A program made the translations under genes and the position numbers. Below are positions 51,934-61,099 of a stretch of DNA of 64,000 nt, in pieces. The DNA lies in NCBI RefSeq assembly GCF_001715295.1, contig NZ_MDKB01000001.1, positions 651,536 through 715,535 of the forward strand. Direction: 5' to 3'. The notes below the pieces were generated by a model. The model was given only the letters and a program-made list of their open reading frames with translations, was not told the origin of the DNA and ran no database searches. The stretch comes from Streptomyces griseus (GTDB taxonomy: Bacteria; Actinomycetota; Actinomycetes; Streptomycetales; Streptomycetaceae). The number at the start of each line of letters is the position of its first letter. Position 1 is the stretch's first letter.

Positions 51934-51985
51934 CCGGCCGGCCCGCGCCGCCGGTGACGGGGCCGCCCCGCGCCCCGGTGCCCCG

Positions 51986-52822
51986 TCAGAACTCCTCGTG
52001 CGTCTCCGGATCGCCCCCGAAGCGGTGCGGGGGCCGCGAGCCGATCCGCTCCAGCTCCTGCGGCGTCAGCGCGAAGCCGAACAGGTCGAGGTTCTCCCGC
52101 TGCCGCCCCGGATCGGCCGACTTGGGGATCGGCACCGCACCGAGCTGGGTGTGCCAGCGCAGCACCACCTGACCGGGCGTCACCCCGTGGGCCTCGGCGG
52201 CGGCGACGACCTCCGGGGCCTCCAGCACCCGGCGCCCCCGGGCCAGCGGGCTCCAGCTCTCCGTGAGGATGCCCTTGGCGGCGTGCACCGCCCGCAGCTC
52301 CTCCTGGGGAAGCAGGGGGTGCATCTCGATCTGGTTCACGGCGGGCACGACTCCCGTCTCCCGCTCCAGCCGGTCCAGGTGCTCCGCCGTGAAGTTGGAG
52401 ACGCCGATGGAGCGCACGAGACCGTCCTCCCGGAGCTTGATCATCGCCTTCCAGGTGTCCACGTACTTGCCCACGCCGGGCAACGGCCAGTGGATGAGGT
52501 AGAGGTCGACGTACTCCAGTCCCAGATTGCTCCGCGACTCCTCGAACGAGGCCAGCGTCTCCTCGTAACCGTGATGCCGGCCAGGCACCTTGGTCGTGAC
52601 GAAGACGTCCTCGCGCGGTACGCCGCTCCGGGCGATCCCACGCCCGGTGCCCGTCTCGTTGCGGTAGTTCAGCGCGGTGTCCACGAGCCGGTAGCCGAGG
52701 CCCAGCGCCCCGGCCACCGCCTTCTCGGCCGCCTCGTCGTCCAGCGGCCAGGTGCCGAGGCCCACCGCCGGGACGGTGCGGCCGTCGGCGAGGGTGTGCA
52801 CCGGTGTCGGGTTCTGGCTCAT
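51986..52822 (-). CDS. Aldo/keto reductase
   Basis: A 278-aa NADPH-dependent reductase of the 2,5-diketo-D-gluconate reductase-like group. The catalytic tetrad is recognisable: Asp and Tyr in VDTALNYRNE, Lys in FVTTKVPG and His in LIHWPLPG. The cofactor motif IPKSADPGRQRENLDLF is present near the end. ATG at 52822 follows GGGAG. It may be co-transcribed with the SDR gene 80 nt upstream on the same strand. Confidence 0.9.
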   Translation of the reverse strand: MSQNPTPVHTLADGRTVPAVGLGTWPLDDEAAEKAVAGALGLGYRLVDTALNYRNETGTGRGIARSGVPREDVFVTTKVPGRHHGYEETLASFEESRSNLGLEYVDLYLIHWPLPGVGKYVDTWKAMIKLREDGLVRSIGVSNFTAEHLDRLERETGVVPAVNQIEMHPLLPQEELRAVHAAKGILTESWSPLARGRRVLEAPEVVAAAEAHGVTPGQVVLRWHTQLGAVPIPKSADPGRQRENLDLFGFALTPQELERIGSRPPHRFGGDPETHEEF

Positions 52823-52902
52823 GTTCTCCCGTTTCGTTCGCGTACCGTCCCGTCCCCGCCAGCGTAGAACGGGCGGGGACGGGCCGAGCGGCGCGACGCG
52901 GG

Positions 52903-53640
52903 CTACGCGGCGTGACCGCCGTCCACCACCACCTCCGTCCCGGTGATGAAGGCGGCCTCCGTGCTCGCCAAGTACGCGATCAGGGAGGCCACTTCGTCGG
53001 CCGTACCGAATCTCTCCAGCGCGGTGGCGGCCCGCTGCCCGTCCGCGAACGGGCCGTCGGCCGGATTCAGGTCGGTGTCCACGGGGCCGGGCTGGACCAG
53101 GTTCACCGTGATGCCGCGCGGCCCGAGCTCCCGGGCCAGCGGCTTGGTGAGACCGGCCAGGGCGGACTTGCTCATCGCGTAGAGGGTGCCCCCGGGGCCG
53201 CCCGCGTACCTGCTGAGCGCCGTCCCGAGCGAGATGATGCGCCCGCCGTCGGCCAGTCGGTCCGCCGCGGCGCGGCAGGCGAGGAACACCGCGCGCACGT
53301 TGACGGCGAGTACCCGGTCCACCTCGGCCGGGGTGAGACCGGTGATCGGGCCGAGAACACCGATGCCCGCGTTGTTGACGAGGATGTCGAGCCGCCCGAG
53401 CGCGTCGGCCGCCTCGTGCACCGCCCCGCCGGCGGCGTCCGCGTCGGCCGCGTCGGCGCGCAGGGCGAGCGCGCGGCGCCCGTACCCTTCGATCCGGTGG
53501 ACGACCGACTCGGCCGCCTCCTTGTCCCGGACGTAGGTCAGCGCCACGTCGACGCCGTCGCGGGCGAGGCGGAGAGCGGTCGCCGCGCCGATGCCGCGGC
53601 TTCCGCCGGTCACGAGCGCGGTCCTGTTGCTGCTGGTCAT
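52903..53640 (-). CDS. Short-chain dehydrogenase/reductase
   Basis: A 245-aa classical SDR. The cofactor motif is TGGSRGIG (11-18), the stabilising NNAG is near residue 89, and the catalytic Ser/Tyr/Lys are in ISLGTAL and YAMSK. PGPVDTD and the C-terminal ITGTEVVVDGGHAA are typical of the 3-oxoacyl-ACP reductase-like group. ATG at 53640 follows AGGGAAA. Substrate is unknown. With the AKR downstream and a TetR gene upstream on the same strand, the three may form a detoxification unit. Confidence 0.9.
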   Translation of the reverse strand: MTSSNRTALVTGGSRGIGAATALRLARDGVDVALTYVRDKEAAESVVHRIEGYGRRALALRADAADADAAGGAVHEAADALGRLDILVNNAGIGVLGPITGLTPAEVDRVLAVNVRAVFLACRAAADRLADGGRIISLGTALSRYAGGPGGTLYAMSKSALAGLTKPLARELGPRGITVNLVQPGPVDTDLNPADGPFADGQRAATALERFGTADEVASLIAYLASTEAAFITGTEVVVDGGHAA

Positions 53641-53916
53641 GCCGGTTTCCCTGTCCTAGGAGAGCCGCCGCGCCGATGCGGCGGCGACAGGGACAAGCAA
53701 AGTTCCCGTGCTCCCCGGACACCGGCGGGAATCGGACGGCAACCCCGGGACGGGCGAGGGCGGCGGCTCGCCCGCGGACCGATCGTGCCGGCCGGCGGGG
53801 AGACCGGAGCAGGAGAGAGGGCCGGCCGGCCGCCGTCACCGGTGGTCCGGCAGTGCCCCTCGGGGCTGCGGCCCCAGGGCCGTCAGGGAAGCGAGCCCAC
53901 CCGCCCCCGGGTGCCC

Positions 53917-54561
53917 TCAGGGAGCCGGCGGCAGCAGGGAAGGGTCCGTGGCCGCGCCGCGCAGCCGTCCCAGGATCGCCCGCGCCGCCTTCGTGTAGCC
54001 CGGATTGTTGTTGTGCAGGACGGACTCCGCGTTGGCCAGTTCCATGAACGCGATCAGCTCGAAGGCCAGTTGGGAGACATCCGTGTCCTCGGCGAGCTCG
54101 CCCCGTACCCGGGCCTCCTCGACCGTCTCCTCGACGAAGGTGACCCAGCCGGTCTGCGTCGCCGCCAGCGCGTCGTGCACCCGGCCCGTGCGGGAGTCGA
54201 ACTCGGCGATGGTCGCGTAGAAGAAGCAGCCCCCGCTGAACACCCGCCGCTGCGAGTACGAGAGCCAGCTCTCGCACATCCGCCAGACCCTGCCGAGTCC
54301 CGGCTCCGCCGCCCTGGTCGGGGTCAGCACGTGCTCGACGAAGAGGGTCACGGCCGCGCGCACGGTGGCGAGCTGCAACTCCTCCTTCGAGCCGAAGAGG
54401 GCGAACACGCCGCTCTTGCTCAGCTTCAGCTCCGTCGCCAGCCGGCCCAGTGACAGGCCCTCCAGCCCCTCCGTCGAGGCGACGTGGACCGCGCGTCCCA
54501 GGACCAGCTGCCTGGTGTGGTTCCCCCGCTCGACCCGGCCGTCCAGCCGCGCTCCACCCAT
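53917..54561 (-). CDS. TetR-family transcriptional regulator
   Basis: A 214-aa regulator. The HTH (about 12-58) reads RQLVLGRAVHVASTEGLEGL then LATELKLSKSGVFALFGSKE. The C-terminal domain has the FVEHVLTPTRAAEPGL...FSGGCFFYA pattern of the TetR group with a conserved C-terminal cap (TetR_C_16/19-like). ATG at 54561 follows GGAG. It is divergent from a DMT transporter gene (220 nt apart) and precedes the SDR-AKR pair, so either could be its target. Confidence 0.87.
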   Translation of the reverse strand: MGGARLDGRVERGNHTRQLVLGRAVHVASTEGLEGLSLGRLATELKLSKSGVFALFGSKEELQLATVRAAVTLFVEHVLTPTRAAEPGLGRVWRMCESWLSYSQRRVFSGGCFFYATIAEFDSRTGRVHDALAATQTGWVTFVEETVEEARVRGELAEDTDVSQLAFELIAFMELANAESVLHNNNPGYTKAARAILGRLRGAATDPSLLPPAP

Positions 54562-54781
54562 GTGCCAACTCCGTGTGTCCGAGGGTCCCAAGACCGACAT
54601 TCTAGGAGGACCCGGCCCCCCGCGAGGACCGCTTCGGCCGGCGGGCGCCCCCGGAGATCCGCGCGGGCCGGCCCGCGGACGGAGGTTCCCGAGGGGCCCG
54701 TGCGTTCGGTACGGTGATCGCTCCCCGTGTGAGCCGGCGAGGTCTCCACATCGTTCCCGCTGTGGAGAACCAGGAGCCCAG

Positions 54782-55702
54782 GTGTCCGCTGCCGTCCTGC
54801 CCGCGCTCGCTCCGCCCCGCCGCGCGTGGGCCACCGACCTGCCCGTGCTGCTCGTCGCCGCCGTCTGGGGCGCCAGCTACCTGGCCGCCAAGGGCATCAC
54901 CACCACGCACACCGTGGTCGCCGTGCTCGTGCTCCGCTTCGCGATCGTCCTGCCCGCCCTGGTCGTCGCCGGGTGGCGCGGGCTGCGCGCCCTGAACGCG
55001 GCGCAGTGGAGGGGAGCGGCCCTGCTGGGCCTCGTGCTCAGCGTCATCTTCCTGCTGGAGACGTACGGCGTCGTCCACACGTCCGCCACCAACGCCGGAC
55101 TCGTCATCAGCCTCACGATGATCTTCACGCCGCTCGCCGAGGCCCTCGTGACGCGGTCCCGACCGTCCGGTGCCTTCCTCGCCGCCGCCGGACTCTCGGT
55201 CACCGGCGTGGTCCTGCTGACCCAGGGCGGCGGCTTCACCGGCCCTTCGGTGGGTGACCTGCTGATGCTGCTCGCCGCGCTCGCGCGCACGGTCCACGTC
55301 CTGGCGATGGCCCGCATCAAGGCCGTCAAGGACGCCGACTCCCTGTCGCTCACCACCGTCCAGCTGGGCAGCGCGGTCGCCGTCTTCGCCGTCCTGGCCG
55401 CCGTCCCCGGCACCGGGCGGGCGCCCTGGGAGGCCGCGGCGGACTTCGGCCCCGCCGAATGGGCCGGGCTGGCCTTCCTCTCCGTCTTCTGCACGCTGTT
55501 CGGGTTCTTCGTCCAGATGTGGTCGGTGCGCCGCACCTCGCCGTCCCGGGTCAGCCTGCTCCTCGGTACGGAACCCCTCTGGGCCGCCGCCGTGGGCATC
55601 TCCCTCGGCGGCGAGCGGCTCGGCCTCCTGGGAGTGCTGGGCGCCGTACTCGTCCTGGCGGGTACGGCGTGGGGGCGCCGTAGCGCGGACCGCAGTCCCT
55701 GA
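54782..55702 (+). CDS. EamA-family DMT transporter
   Basis: A 306-aa inner-membrane protein with ten predicted helices in two EamA repeats. Each repeat starts with a W-G-x-S/x-pattern helix (VLLVAAVWGASYLAAKGI; WAGLAFLSVFCTLFGFFVQMW) and includes TSATNAGLVISLTMIFTPL and SLLLGTEPLWAAAVGISLGGE, the conserved end-of-repeat motifs. GTG at 54782 has AGGAG 6 nt upstream. It is divergent from the TetR gene and is a likely target of it. It probably exports amino acids or small drugs. Confidence 0.88.
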   Translation: MSAAVLPALAPPRRAWATDLPVLLVAAVWGASYLAAKGITTTHTVVAVLVLRFAIVLPALVVAGWRGLRALNAAQWRGAALLGLVLSVIFLLETYGVVHTSATNAGLVISLTMIFTPLAEALVTRSRPSGAFLAAAGLSVTGVVLLTQGGGFTGPSVGDLLMLLAALARTVHVLAMARIKAVKDADSLSLTTVQLGSAVAVFAVLAAVPGTGRAPWEAAADFGPAEWAGLAFLSVFCTLFGFFVQMWSVRRTSPSRVSLLLGTEPLWAAAVGISLGGERLGLLGVLGAVLVLAGTAWGRRSADRSP

Positions 55703-56043
55703 GGGCGCCCGCCACGCCGGTCCGGGGGCTGCCCACGCCGACGCGCGGTGCGGGCCGGACCGAGGCGCTCCCCCCGTGTGCCGCGGAGACCACCGTCGTT
55801 CTCCCGTACACCGCGGTGCCCGCCGGGCGGGCCGGCCCGGCCGCCACGTCCGCCCTCCCGTTCCCGGCGGCCGTGAGCCGCGCACTCGTCGGCGTACGCG
55901 GCCGGAAGGCGCGACCGCCCTCCGCGCGCCCCTCGGCCGGTGCACCGGCCGATGACGGTGAGAGCCCTGCCGGCGCTGTCCGGCATGCCGGCCGGGGGAA
56001 GTCCGCCCTCTGCCGGCGCGCAGGGTGGGACAGTGGGCCCACC
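55703..56043. other. Intergenic region with two perfect palindromes
   Basis: About 340 nt without a gene. A perfect 20-bp palindrome is at 55933-55952 and a 12-bp one, CCGGCATGCCGG, at 55980-55991, both upstream of the thioesterase-P450 pair. They may be operators or, for the first, a terminator-like hairpin of the DMT gene. Confidence 0.5.
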
Positions 56044-56462
56044 ATGACCGAACTCTCCCTGCGCGCGGCACAGAAAGTCCTCAAGGACCAGCCCTTAGCA
56101 GACTCCTCGGCGCACGGCTCACCACGTTCGGGGACGGCGCGGCCACCCTCGAGATCGACGTCCGCGAGGAACTCCTGCAGCAGAACGGCTTCCTGCACGG
56201 CGGGGTGCTGTCCTACGCCGCCGACAACGCCCTCACCTTCGCCGCCGGCACCACCCTCGGGGCCGCCGTGCTCACGGGCGGCTTCTCGATCCAGTACCTG
56301 CGTCCCGCGACCGGCCGCACCCTCGCCGCCCGCGCCACCGTCGTCCACACCGGACGCAGGCAGGCCGTCGTGCGCTGCGACCTCCGGATCGTCGGCGACG
56401 ACGGGACCGAGACCCTGTGCGCGGTGGCCCAGGGGACCGTACTCTCCGCTCAACCGACCTGA
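56044..56462 (+). pseudogene. PaaI-type hotdog thioesterase with a 1-nt frameshift
   Basis: The expected protein starts at ATG 56044 (MTELSLRAAQKVLKDQP) and continues in another frame as SRLLGARLTTFGDGAATLEI, then LQQNGFLHGGVLSYAADNALTFAAG to the stop at 56460-56462. One base is missing after 56096: a codon such as ttc before agc would restore QPFSRLLGARL. The hotdog motif NGFLHGGVLSYAADNA has the catalytic region of PaaI acyl-CoA thioesterases. It is either a recent frameshift or a sequencing error. A GTG at 56025 in the second frame could start a protein of 145 aa but would replace the conserved N-terminus by an unrelated one. Confidence 0.75.
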
Positions 56463-56473
56463 AGGGAACAGCC

Positions 56474-57670
56474 GTGACCACGGAAGTCCTGCTCGACCTC
56501 GGTGCACTCGGTGACGACTTCATCCGCGATCCCTATCCCGTCTACGCCCGGTTACGCGCCCGCGGGCCCGTGCACCGGGTCCGCATCCCGGAGGGCTCGA
56601 CGGCCTGGCTCGTCGTCGGGTACGAGGCGGGGCGGGCCCTCCTCGCGGACCAGCGGCTCTCCAAGGAATGGCACAGGGCCTCACCCGCGCTCGGCGTCGG
56701 GAAGGTGTCCGCGGGGACCTCCATGCTCAGCTCCGACGCCCCGGCCCACACCCGGCTGCGCCGGCTCGTCGCCCGGGAGTTCACCCCGCGCCGGATGGAA
56801 CAACTCGCCCCGCGCGTCCAGGGGATGACGGACGCCCTGCTCGATTGCATGCTGGCAGGACCCGGCCGGAGCGCCGACCTGGTCGAGGCGCTGTCGTTCC
56901 CCCTGCCGATGGCCGTCATCTGCGAACTGCTCGGGGTGCCGACACTCGACCGGCAGGCCTTCCGCGCGTGGTCCAACACGGCGGTGTCCTCCCTGGACGC
57001 GGAGGCGCGCGCCACGGCCACCGCCGCCATGACCGGTTACCTGGGCGGACTGCTCGCCGAGAAGCGCGCGGCACCCGGTGACGACCTGATGAGCGCACTG
57101 ATCCACACGGCGGACGGTGACGGCGACCGGCTCTCTCCCGACGAACTCATGGGCATGGCCTGGCTGCTGCTGGTCGCCGGACACGAGACCACGGTCAACC
57201 TCGTCTCCAACTGTGTCCTGAGCCTGCTCATCCACCCCGACCAACTGGCGTCTCTGCGAGCCGACTTCGGGCTCATCGGCAACGCGGTCGAGGAGACGCT
57301 CCGTTACGAGGGCCCCGTCGAGACCCCGACGTACCGCTTCACCACCGAGCCGATCGACGTCGGGGGCACGGTGATCCCCGGTGGCGGCGAGCTCGTCCTC
57401 GTCGCGATGGCCGACTGCGACCGTGACCCCGCGCGCTACCCGGACGCCGACCGCTTCGACATCACCCGGGACGCCCGCGGGCACGTCGCCTTCGGCCACG
57501 GCATCCACTACTGCCTGGGTGCGCCGCTGGCCCGCATCGAGGCCCGGATCGCCGTCCGCTCGCTCCTGGAACGCTGCCCGGAACTGCGGCTCGACACCGA
57601 CCCGGCTGCCCTGGCCTGGCGTACGGGCATGCTGATCCGGGGGCCGGTGACGCTGCCGGTGGCCTGGTAG
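56474..57670 (+). CDS. Cytochrome P450
   Basis: A 398-aa soluble bacterial P450. The heme-binding loop is FGHGIHYCLGAPLARIEA with Cys347, the I-helix oxygen-activation motif is AGHETT, and the K-helix ExxR is EETLR. The length and the start (DPYPVYARLRARGPVHRV) fit the CYP105/107-like soluble group. GTG at 56474 is 11 nt after the thioesterase stop and has GAAGGGAA upstream, so it is probably co-transcribed with it. Substrate is unknown; ferredoxin partners are not adjacent. Confidence 0.93.
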   Translation: MTTEVLLDLGALGDDFIRDPYPVYARLRARGPVHRVRIPEGSTAWLVVGYEAGRALLADQRLSKEWHRASPALGVGKVSAGTSMLSSDAPAHTRLRRLVAREFTPRRMEQLAPRVQGMTDALLDCMLAGPGRSADLVEALSFPLPMAVICELLGVPTLDRQAFRAWSNTAVSSLDAEARATATAAMTGYLGGLLAEKRAAPGDDLMSALIHTADGDGDRLSPDELMGMAWLLLVAGHETTVNLVSNCVLSLLIHPDQLASLRADFGLIGNAVEETLRYEGPVETPTYRFTTEPIDVGGTVIPGGGELVLVAMADCDRDPARYPDADRFDITRDARGHVAFGHGIHYCLGAPLARIEARIAVRSLLERCPELRLDTDPAALAWRTGMLIRGPVTLPVAW

Positions 57671-57713
57671 CGGACGGAGCAGCCGGGCGCCGGGCGCGCG
57701 GGGGGCCGGGGGC

Positions 57714-58718
57714 TCAGGCGCCGGGGATCTCCGTCAGGCGTACGGGGCGGCGCTCGGCGCGCGACCGTTCGCAGGCTTCCGCGACGCGCAGCGCGTGCAG
57801 CGCCTCCCGGCCGTCGCAGGGGTTCGCGGCCTCCCCGCGTACCACGCGCAGGAACGCGTCCAGCTCGGCCTCGTACGCCGGAGCGAAGCGCTCCAGGAAC
57901 CCCTGCCACGGCCGGGCCGGCGCCGGCGGGCCCTGGCCCTCCGCCGAGGTGAGGGGGGTGCGGTCGTCCAGCCCGACCGCGATCTGGTCCTGCTCGCCGG
58001 CCAGTTCCATGCGTACGTCGTAGCCGGCCCCGTTGCACCGGGTGGCCGTCGCCGTGGCGAGCGTGCCGTCGTCCAGGGTCAGCAGGGCCGCCGCCGTGTG
58101 CACGTCGGCCGCGGCGCGGAACATCGGGTGCCCGCCGTCCGAGCCCGTGGCGTACACCTCCGTCACCTCGCGTCCCGTCACCCATCGCACCATGTCGAAG
58201 TCGTGCACCAGGCAGTCCCTGAACAGGCCGCCGGAGAGCGGCAGATATGCGGCGGGCGGGGGAGCGGGGTCGGAGGTCACCGCGCGTACGGTGTGCAGCC
58301 GGCCGAGGGTGCCGCCGCGGACGGCCGCGCGCGCCGCCGCGTAGCCTGCGTCGAAGCGGCGCATGAAACCGAGCTGGAGCGCACTGCCGGCCCGCTCGAC
58401 CTCGCGCAGCGCGCCCAGCGTCCCCGGCAGGTCCAGCGCGATCGGCTTCTCGCAGAAGGCCGGGAGCCCTGCCCGGGCCGCCCGGCCGATGAGCTCGGCG
58501 TGCGCCGCGGTGGCGGAGGCGATGACCACGGCGTCCACGCGCGCGGCGAGGACGTCCGCCGCGTCCCCGACGACCGCGGCACCGGTGCGCCCGGCGACCT
58601 GTGCGGCGCGGTCCGCGTCGGGATCGGTCACCACCAGCGAGGTGACGTGGGGGTGGCCTGCCAGGACGCCCGCGTGGAAGGAACCGATCCGGCCCGTGCC
58701 GATGAGTCCGATGCGCAT
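57714..58718 (-). CDS. Gfo/Idh/MocA-family oxidoreductase (inositol 2-dehydrogenase-like)
   Basis: A 334-aa NAD(P)-dependent dehydrogenase. The Rossmann motif GLIGTGRIGSFHA is at the start, the family motif CEKPIALD near residue 92 and the substrate-site HDFDMVRW near 160-168. The combination RIGSFHAxVL, EKPIALD and DCLVHDFDMVRWV fits myo-inositol/scyllo-inositol dehydrogenase-like members. ATG at 58718 is chosen. It is divergent from a CUT2-type sugar ABC operon, which supports a sugar or inositol substrate. A perfect operator-like palindrome lies 38 nt upstream. Confidence 0.87.
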   Translation of the reverse strand: MRIGLIGTGRIGSFHAGVLAGHPHVTSLVVTDPDADRAAQVAGRTGAAVVGDAADVLAARVDAVVIASATAAHAELIGRAARAGLPAFCEKPIALDLPGTLGALREVERAGSALQLGFMRRFDAGYAAARAAVRGGTLGRLHTVRAVTSDPAPPPAAYLPLSGGLFRDCLVHDFDMVRWVTGREVTEVYATGSDGGHPMFRAAADVHTAAALLTLDDGTLATATATRCNGAGYDVRMELAGEQDQIAVGLDDRTPLTSAEGQGPPAPARPWQGFLERFAPAYEAELDAFLRVVRGEAANPCDGREALHALRVAEACERSRAERRPVRLTEIPGA

Positions 58719-58755
58719 GGACCCAACGTGCCGTCCACCCCGTGCGCTGTCAACT

Positions 58756-58771
58756 ATTTGTCCTGACAAAT
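58756..58771. promoter_or_regulatory. ATTTGTC-CT-GACAAAT palindrome (GntR-like operator)
   Basis: A perfect 16-bp palindrome with 7-nt arms in the otherwise GC-rich gap, 38 nt upstream of the dehydrogenase start. TTGTC/GACAA arms are common in GntR-family sites. No GntR gene is in the window. Confidence 0.6.
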
Positions 58772-58977
58772 CAGGGGGTGCGGTGCGGACCCGGAGGGCA
58801 CGTCCGGCCGCGAGGGGACGGTCCGGCCGGCCCCGGGTGCGCGGACGCGGACACGAGTACGCGCCAGGGCGTTGACGTGGTCATGCGGGGTCGCTTACAA
58901 CGGCGGGAGGGCACGGCCCGCGCCCCTGCCGGACGGGTCCCGATCCCGCTCGGGGATACTTGGGCGGCCGGGCCGCG

Positions 58978-58991
58978 AGTGAGCGCTCCCG
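58978..58991. promoter_or_regulatory. LacI-type operator-like site upstream of the ABC operon
   Basis: AGTGAGCGCTCCCG contains the GAGCGCTC core and matches the CebR-type LacI consensus TGGGAGCGCTCCCA at 11 of 14 positions. It lies 46-59 nt before the GTG start of the binding-protein gene. Confidence 0.45.
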
Positions 58992-59036
58992 GCACCATAG
59001 GCAGCACAGCGAGCAGCACTGGAAGGGCACGGCGTC

Positions 59037-60050
59037 GTGGCAAGGGTTCGGACAGGGGTACGCGCGATGGGCGCCGTGCTGGCAGCGGTGCTGGGTGCCT
59101 CCCTCATGGGATGCAGCAGCACCGGCGGCAAGCGGGCGGAGGAGCGCGCGGCCGCGCAGGCCGCGGAGGGCCGGTCCGCGGTGAACACCCCCCGCTGGAC
59201 GTTCGCCATGGTCACCCACTCGGGCGACGGCGACACCTTCTGGGACATCGTCCAGAAGGGCGCCAAGCAGGCGGCCGTCAAGGACAACATCAACTTCCTC
59301 TACTCGCACAACGACGAGGGCCAGCAGCAGGCCGAGCTCGTCCAGACGGCGATCGACAAGAAGGTCGACGGCCTGATCGTCTCGCTCGCCAAGCCCGACT
59401 CGATGAAGACCGTCGTGGCCAAGGCGGTCAAGGCCGGCATTCCCGTGATCACGGTGAACTCCGGCTCCGCGGAGTCCGAGAAGTTCGGCGCCCTCACCCA
59501 CATCGGGCAGGACGAGTCCATCGCGGGCGAGGCCGTCGGTGACGAGCTGACCGCCCGGGGACGGAAGAAGGCCCTCTGCGTCCTGCACGAGCAGGGCAAC
59601 GTCGGCCACGAGCAGCGCTGCGCCGGGGCGAAGAAGACCTTCGGCGGCACGATGCAGAACCTCTACGTCGACGGCACCAACATGCCCGACGTCCAGGCGT
59701 CCATCGAGGCCAAGCTCGACTCCGACAAGAGCATCGACGCCGTGGTCACCCTCGGCGCCCCGTTCGCCGCCGCCGCCGTCAAGGCCAAGAAGACGGCCGG
59801 CAGCGAGGCCGAGGTCGACACCTTCGACCTCAACGCGAGTGTCGCCACCGCACTCAAGGACAAGACGCTCGGTTTCGCCGTCGACCAGCAGCCCTACCTC
59901 CAGGGGTACGAGGCCGTCGACCTGCTCTGGCTCTACCGCTACAACCGCAACGTGCTCGGCGGCGGCAGGCCCGTCCTGACCGGCCCCCAGGTCATCACCG
60001 CCGAGGACGCCGACGCGCTGGCCGAGTACACGAACCGGGGCACCCGATGA
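59037..60050 (+). CDS. CUT2-type sugar ABC transporter substrate-binding lipoprotein
   Basis: A 337-aa extracytoplasmic lipoprotein. The signal peptide ends in the lipobox LMGC with Cys26. The mature part is a periplasmic-binding protein type 1 (Peripla_BP_4): HSGDGDTFWDIVQKGAKQAA, VDGLIVSLAKPDSM and VPVITVNSG-like IPVITVNSGSA, then GQDESIAGEAVGDEL. GTG at 59037 follows GGAAGG. It overlaps nothing upstream but its stop overlaps the permease start. Ligand is a monosaccharide or inositol, unknown. Confidence 0.9.
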   Translation: MARVRTGVRAMGAVLAAVLGASLMGCSSTGGKRAEERAAAQAAEGRSAVNTPRWTFAMVTHSGDGDTFWDIVQKGAKQAAVKDNINFLYSHNDEGQQQAELVQTAIDKKVDGLIVSLAKPDSMKTVVAKAVKAGIPVITVNSGSAESEKFGALTHIGQDESIAGEAVGDELTARGRKKALCVLHEQGNVGHEQRCAGAKKTFGGTMQNLYVDGTNMPDVQASIEAKLDSDKSIDAVVTLGAPFAAAAVKAKKTAGSEAEVDTFDLNASVATALKDKTLGFAVDQQPYLQGYEAVDLLWLYRYNRNVLGGGRPVLTGPQVITAEDADALAEYTNRGTR

Positions 60051-61099
60051 CGGCGACCGGGCAACCGGCTGCACCGGCGGCACGCGACGAGCGGCTGCTG
60101 CGCACCTCCCCGCTGCGCAGGCTGCTGGGCCGCCCCGAGCTCGGTTCGGTCGTCGGGGCCGTGGCGGTCTTCCTCTTCTTCGCGGTCGTCGCCGACAGTT
60201 TCCTGCAGGCGTCCAGCCTCGGCACGGTGCTGTACGCGGCCTCCACGATCGGCATCATGGCCGCGCCGGTGGCCCTCCTGATGATCGGCGGGGAGTTCGA
60301 TCTCTCCGCCGGTGTGATGGTGACCAGCTCGGCCCTGGTCTCCTCGATGTTCAGCTACCAGATGACGGCCAACGTCTGGGTCGGCGTCTTCGTGTCACTG
60401 CTGGTCACCCTGGGCTTCGGCGCGTTCAACGGCTTCATGCTGACCCGTACGAAACTGCCCAGCTTCATCATCACGCTCGGCACGTTCCTGATGCTGACCG
60501 GCCTGAACCTCGGCTTCACCAAGCTGATCAGCGGCACCGTGTCCACCAAGTCCATCGGTGACATGGAGGGCTTCGCGTCGGCCCGCAAGGTCTTCGCCTC
60601 CCACCTCACCCTCGGCGACGTGGAACTGAAGGTCACCATCCTGTGGTGGGCGGTGCTGGTCGCCGTCGCCACCTGGATCCTGCTCCGCACCCGCTTCGGC
60701 AACTGGATCTTCGCCGTGGGCGGCGAGGCCGGCGCGGCCCGCGCGGTCGGCGTCCCGGTCATCCGTACGAAGATCGGGCTCTACCTGGGCGTGGCCTTCG
60801 CCGCCTGGGTGTCCGGGCAGCACCTGCTCTTCTCGTACGACGTGGTGCAGTCCGGCGAGGGCGTCGGCAACGAGCTGACGTACATCATCGCGGCCGTCAT
60901 CGGCGGCTGCCTGATCACCGGCGGCTACGGCTCCGCGATCGGCTCCGCGGTCGGCGCGATCATCTTCGGCATGACCAGCAAGGGCATCGTGTACGCGGAG
61001 TGGAACCCCGACTGGTTCAAGTTCTTCCTGGGAGCGATGCTCCTCCTGGCCACCCTGCTCAACGCATGGGTACGCAAGCGCGCGGAGGCGACGACATGA
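60047..61099 (+). CDS. CUT2-type sugar ABC transporter permease
   Basis: A 350-aa membrane protein of the RbsC/BPD_transp_2 family with about ten helices. Typical segments are [18 protein letters not shown] in the first third and [23 protein letters not shown] in the last third, the latter carrying the conserved IGG motif. ATG at 60047 overlaps the stop of the binding-protein gene, and its stop overlaps the ATPase start, so the three are one coupled operon. Confidence 0.92.
   Translation: MTATGQPAAPAARDERLLRTSPLRRLLGRPELGSVVGAVAVFLFFAVVADSFLQASSLGTVLYAASTIGIMAAPVALLMIGGEFDLSAGVMVTSSALVSSMFSYQMTANVWVGVFVSLLVTLGFGAFNGFMLTRTKLPSFIITLGTFLMLTGLNLGFTKLISGTVSTKSIGDMEGFASARKVFASHLTLGDVELKVTILWWAVLVAVATWILLRTRFGNWIFAVGGEAGAARAVGVPVIRTKIGLYLGVAFAAWVSGQHLLFSYDVVQSGEGVGNELTYIIAAVIGGCLITGGYGSAIGSAVGAIIFGMTSKGIVYAEWNPDWFKFFLGAMLLLATLLNAWVRKRAEATT

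Larger units (their letters stand above)
58719..59036. other. Divergent regulatory region of the sugar operon
   Basis: 318 nt without a gene. It holds two operator-like palindromes (58756-58771 and 58978-58991) near the two divergent starts. Confidence 0.65.

Noticed and set aside
56025..56462. GTG at 56025 as true thioesterase start
   Set aside because: It would replace the conserved N-terminus (which is readable in the other frame from ATG 56044) with an unrelated sequence; a frameshift is more likely.
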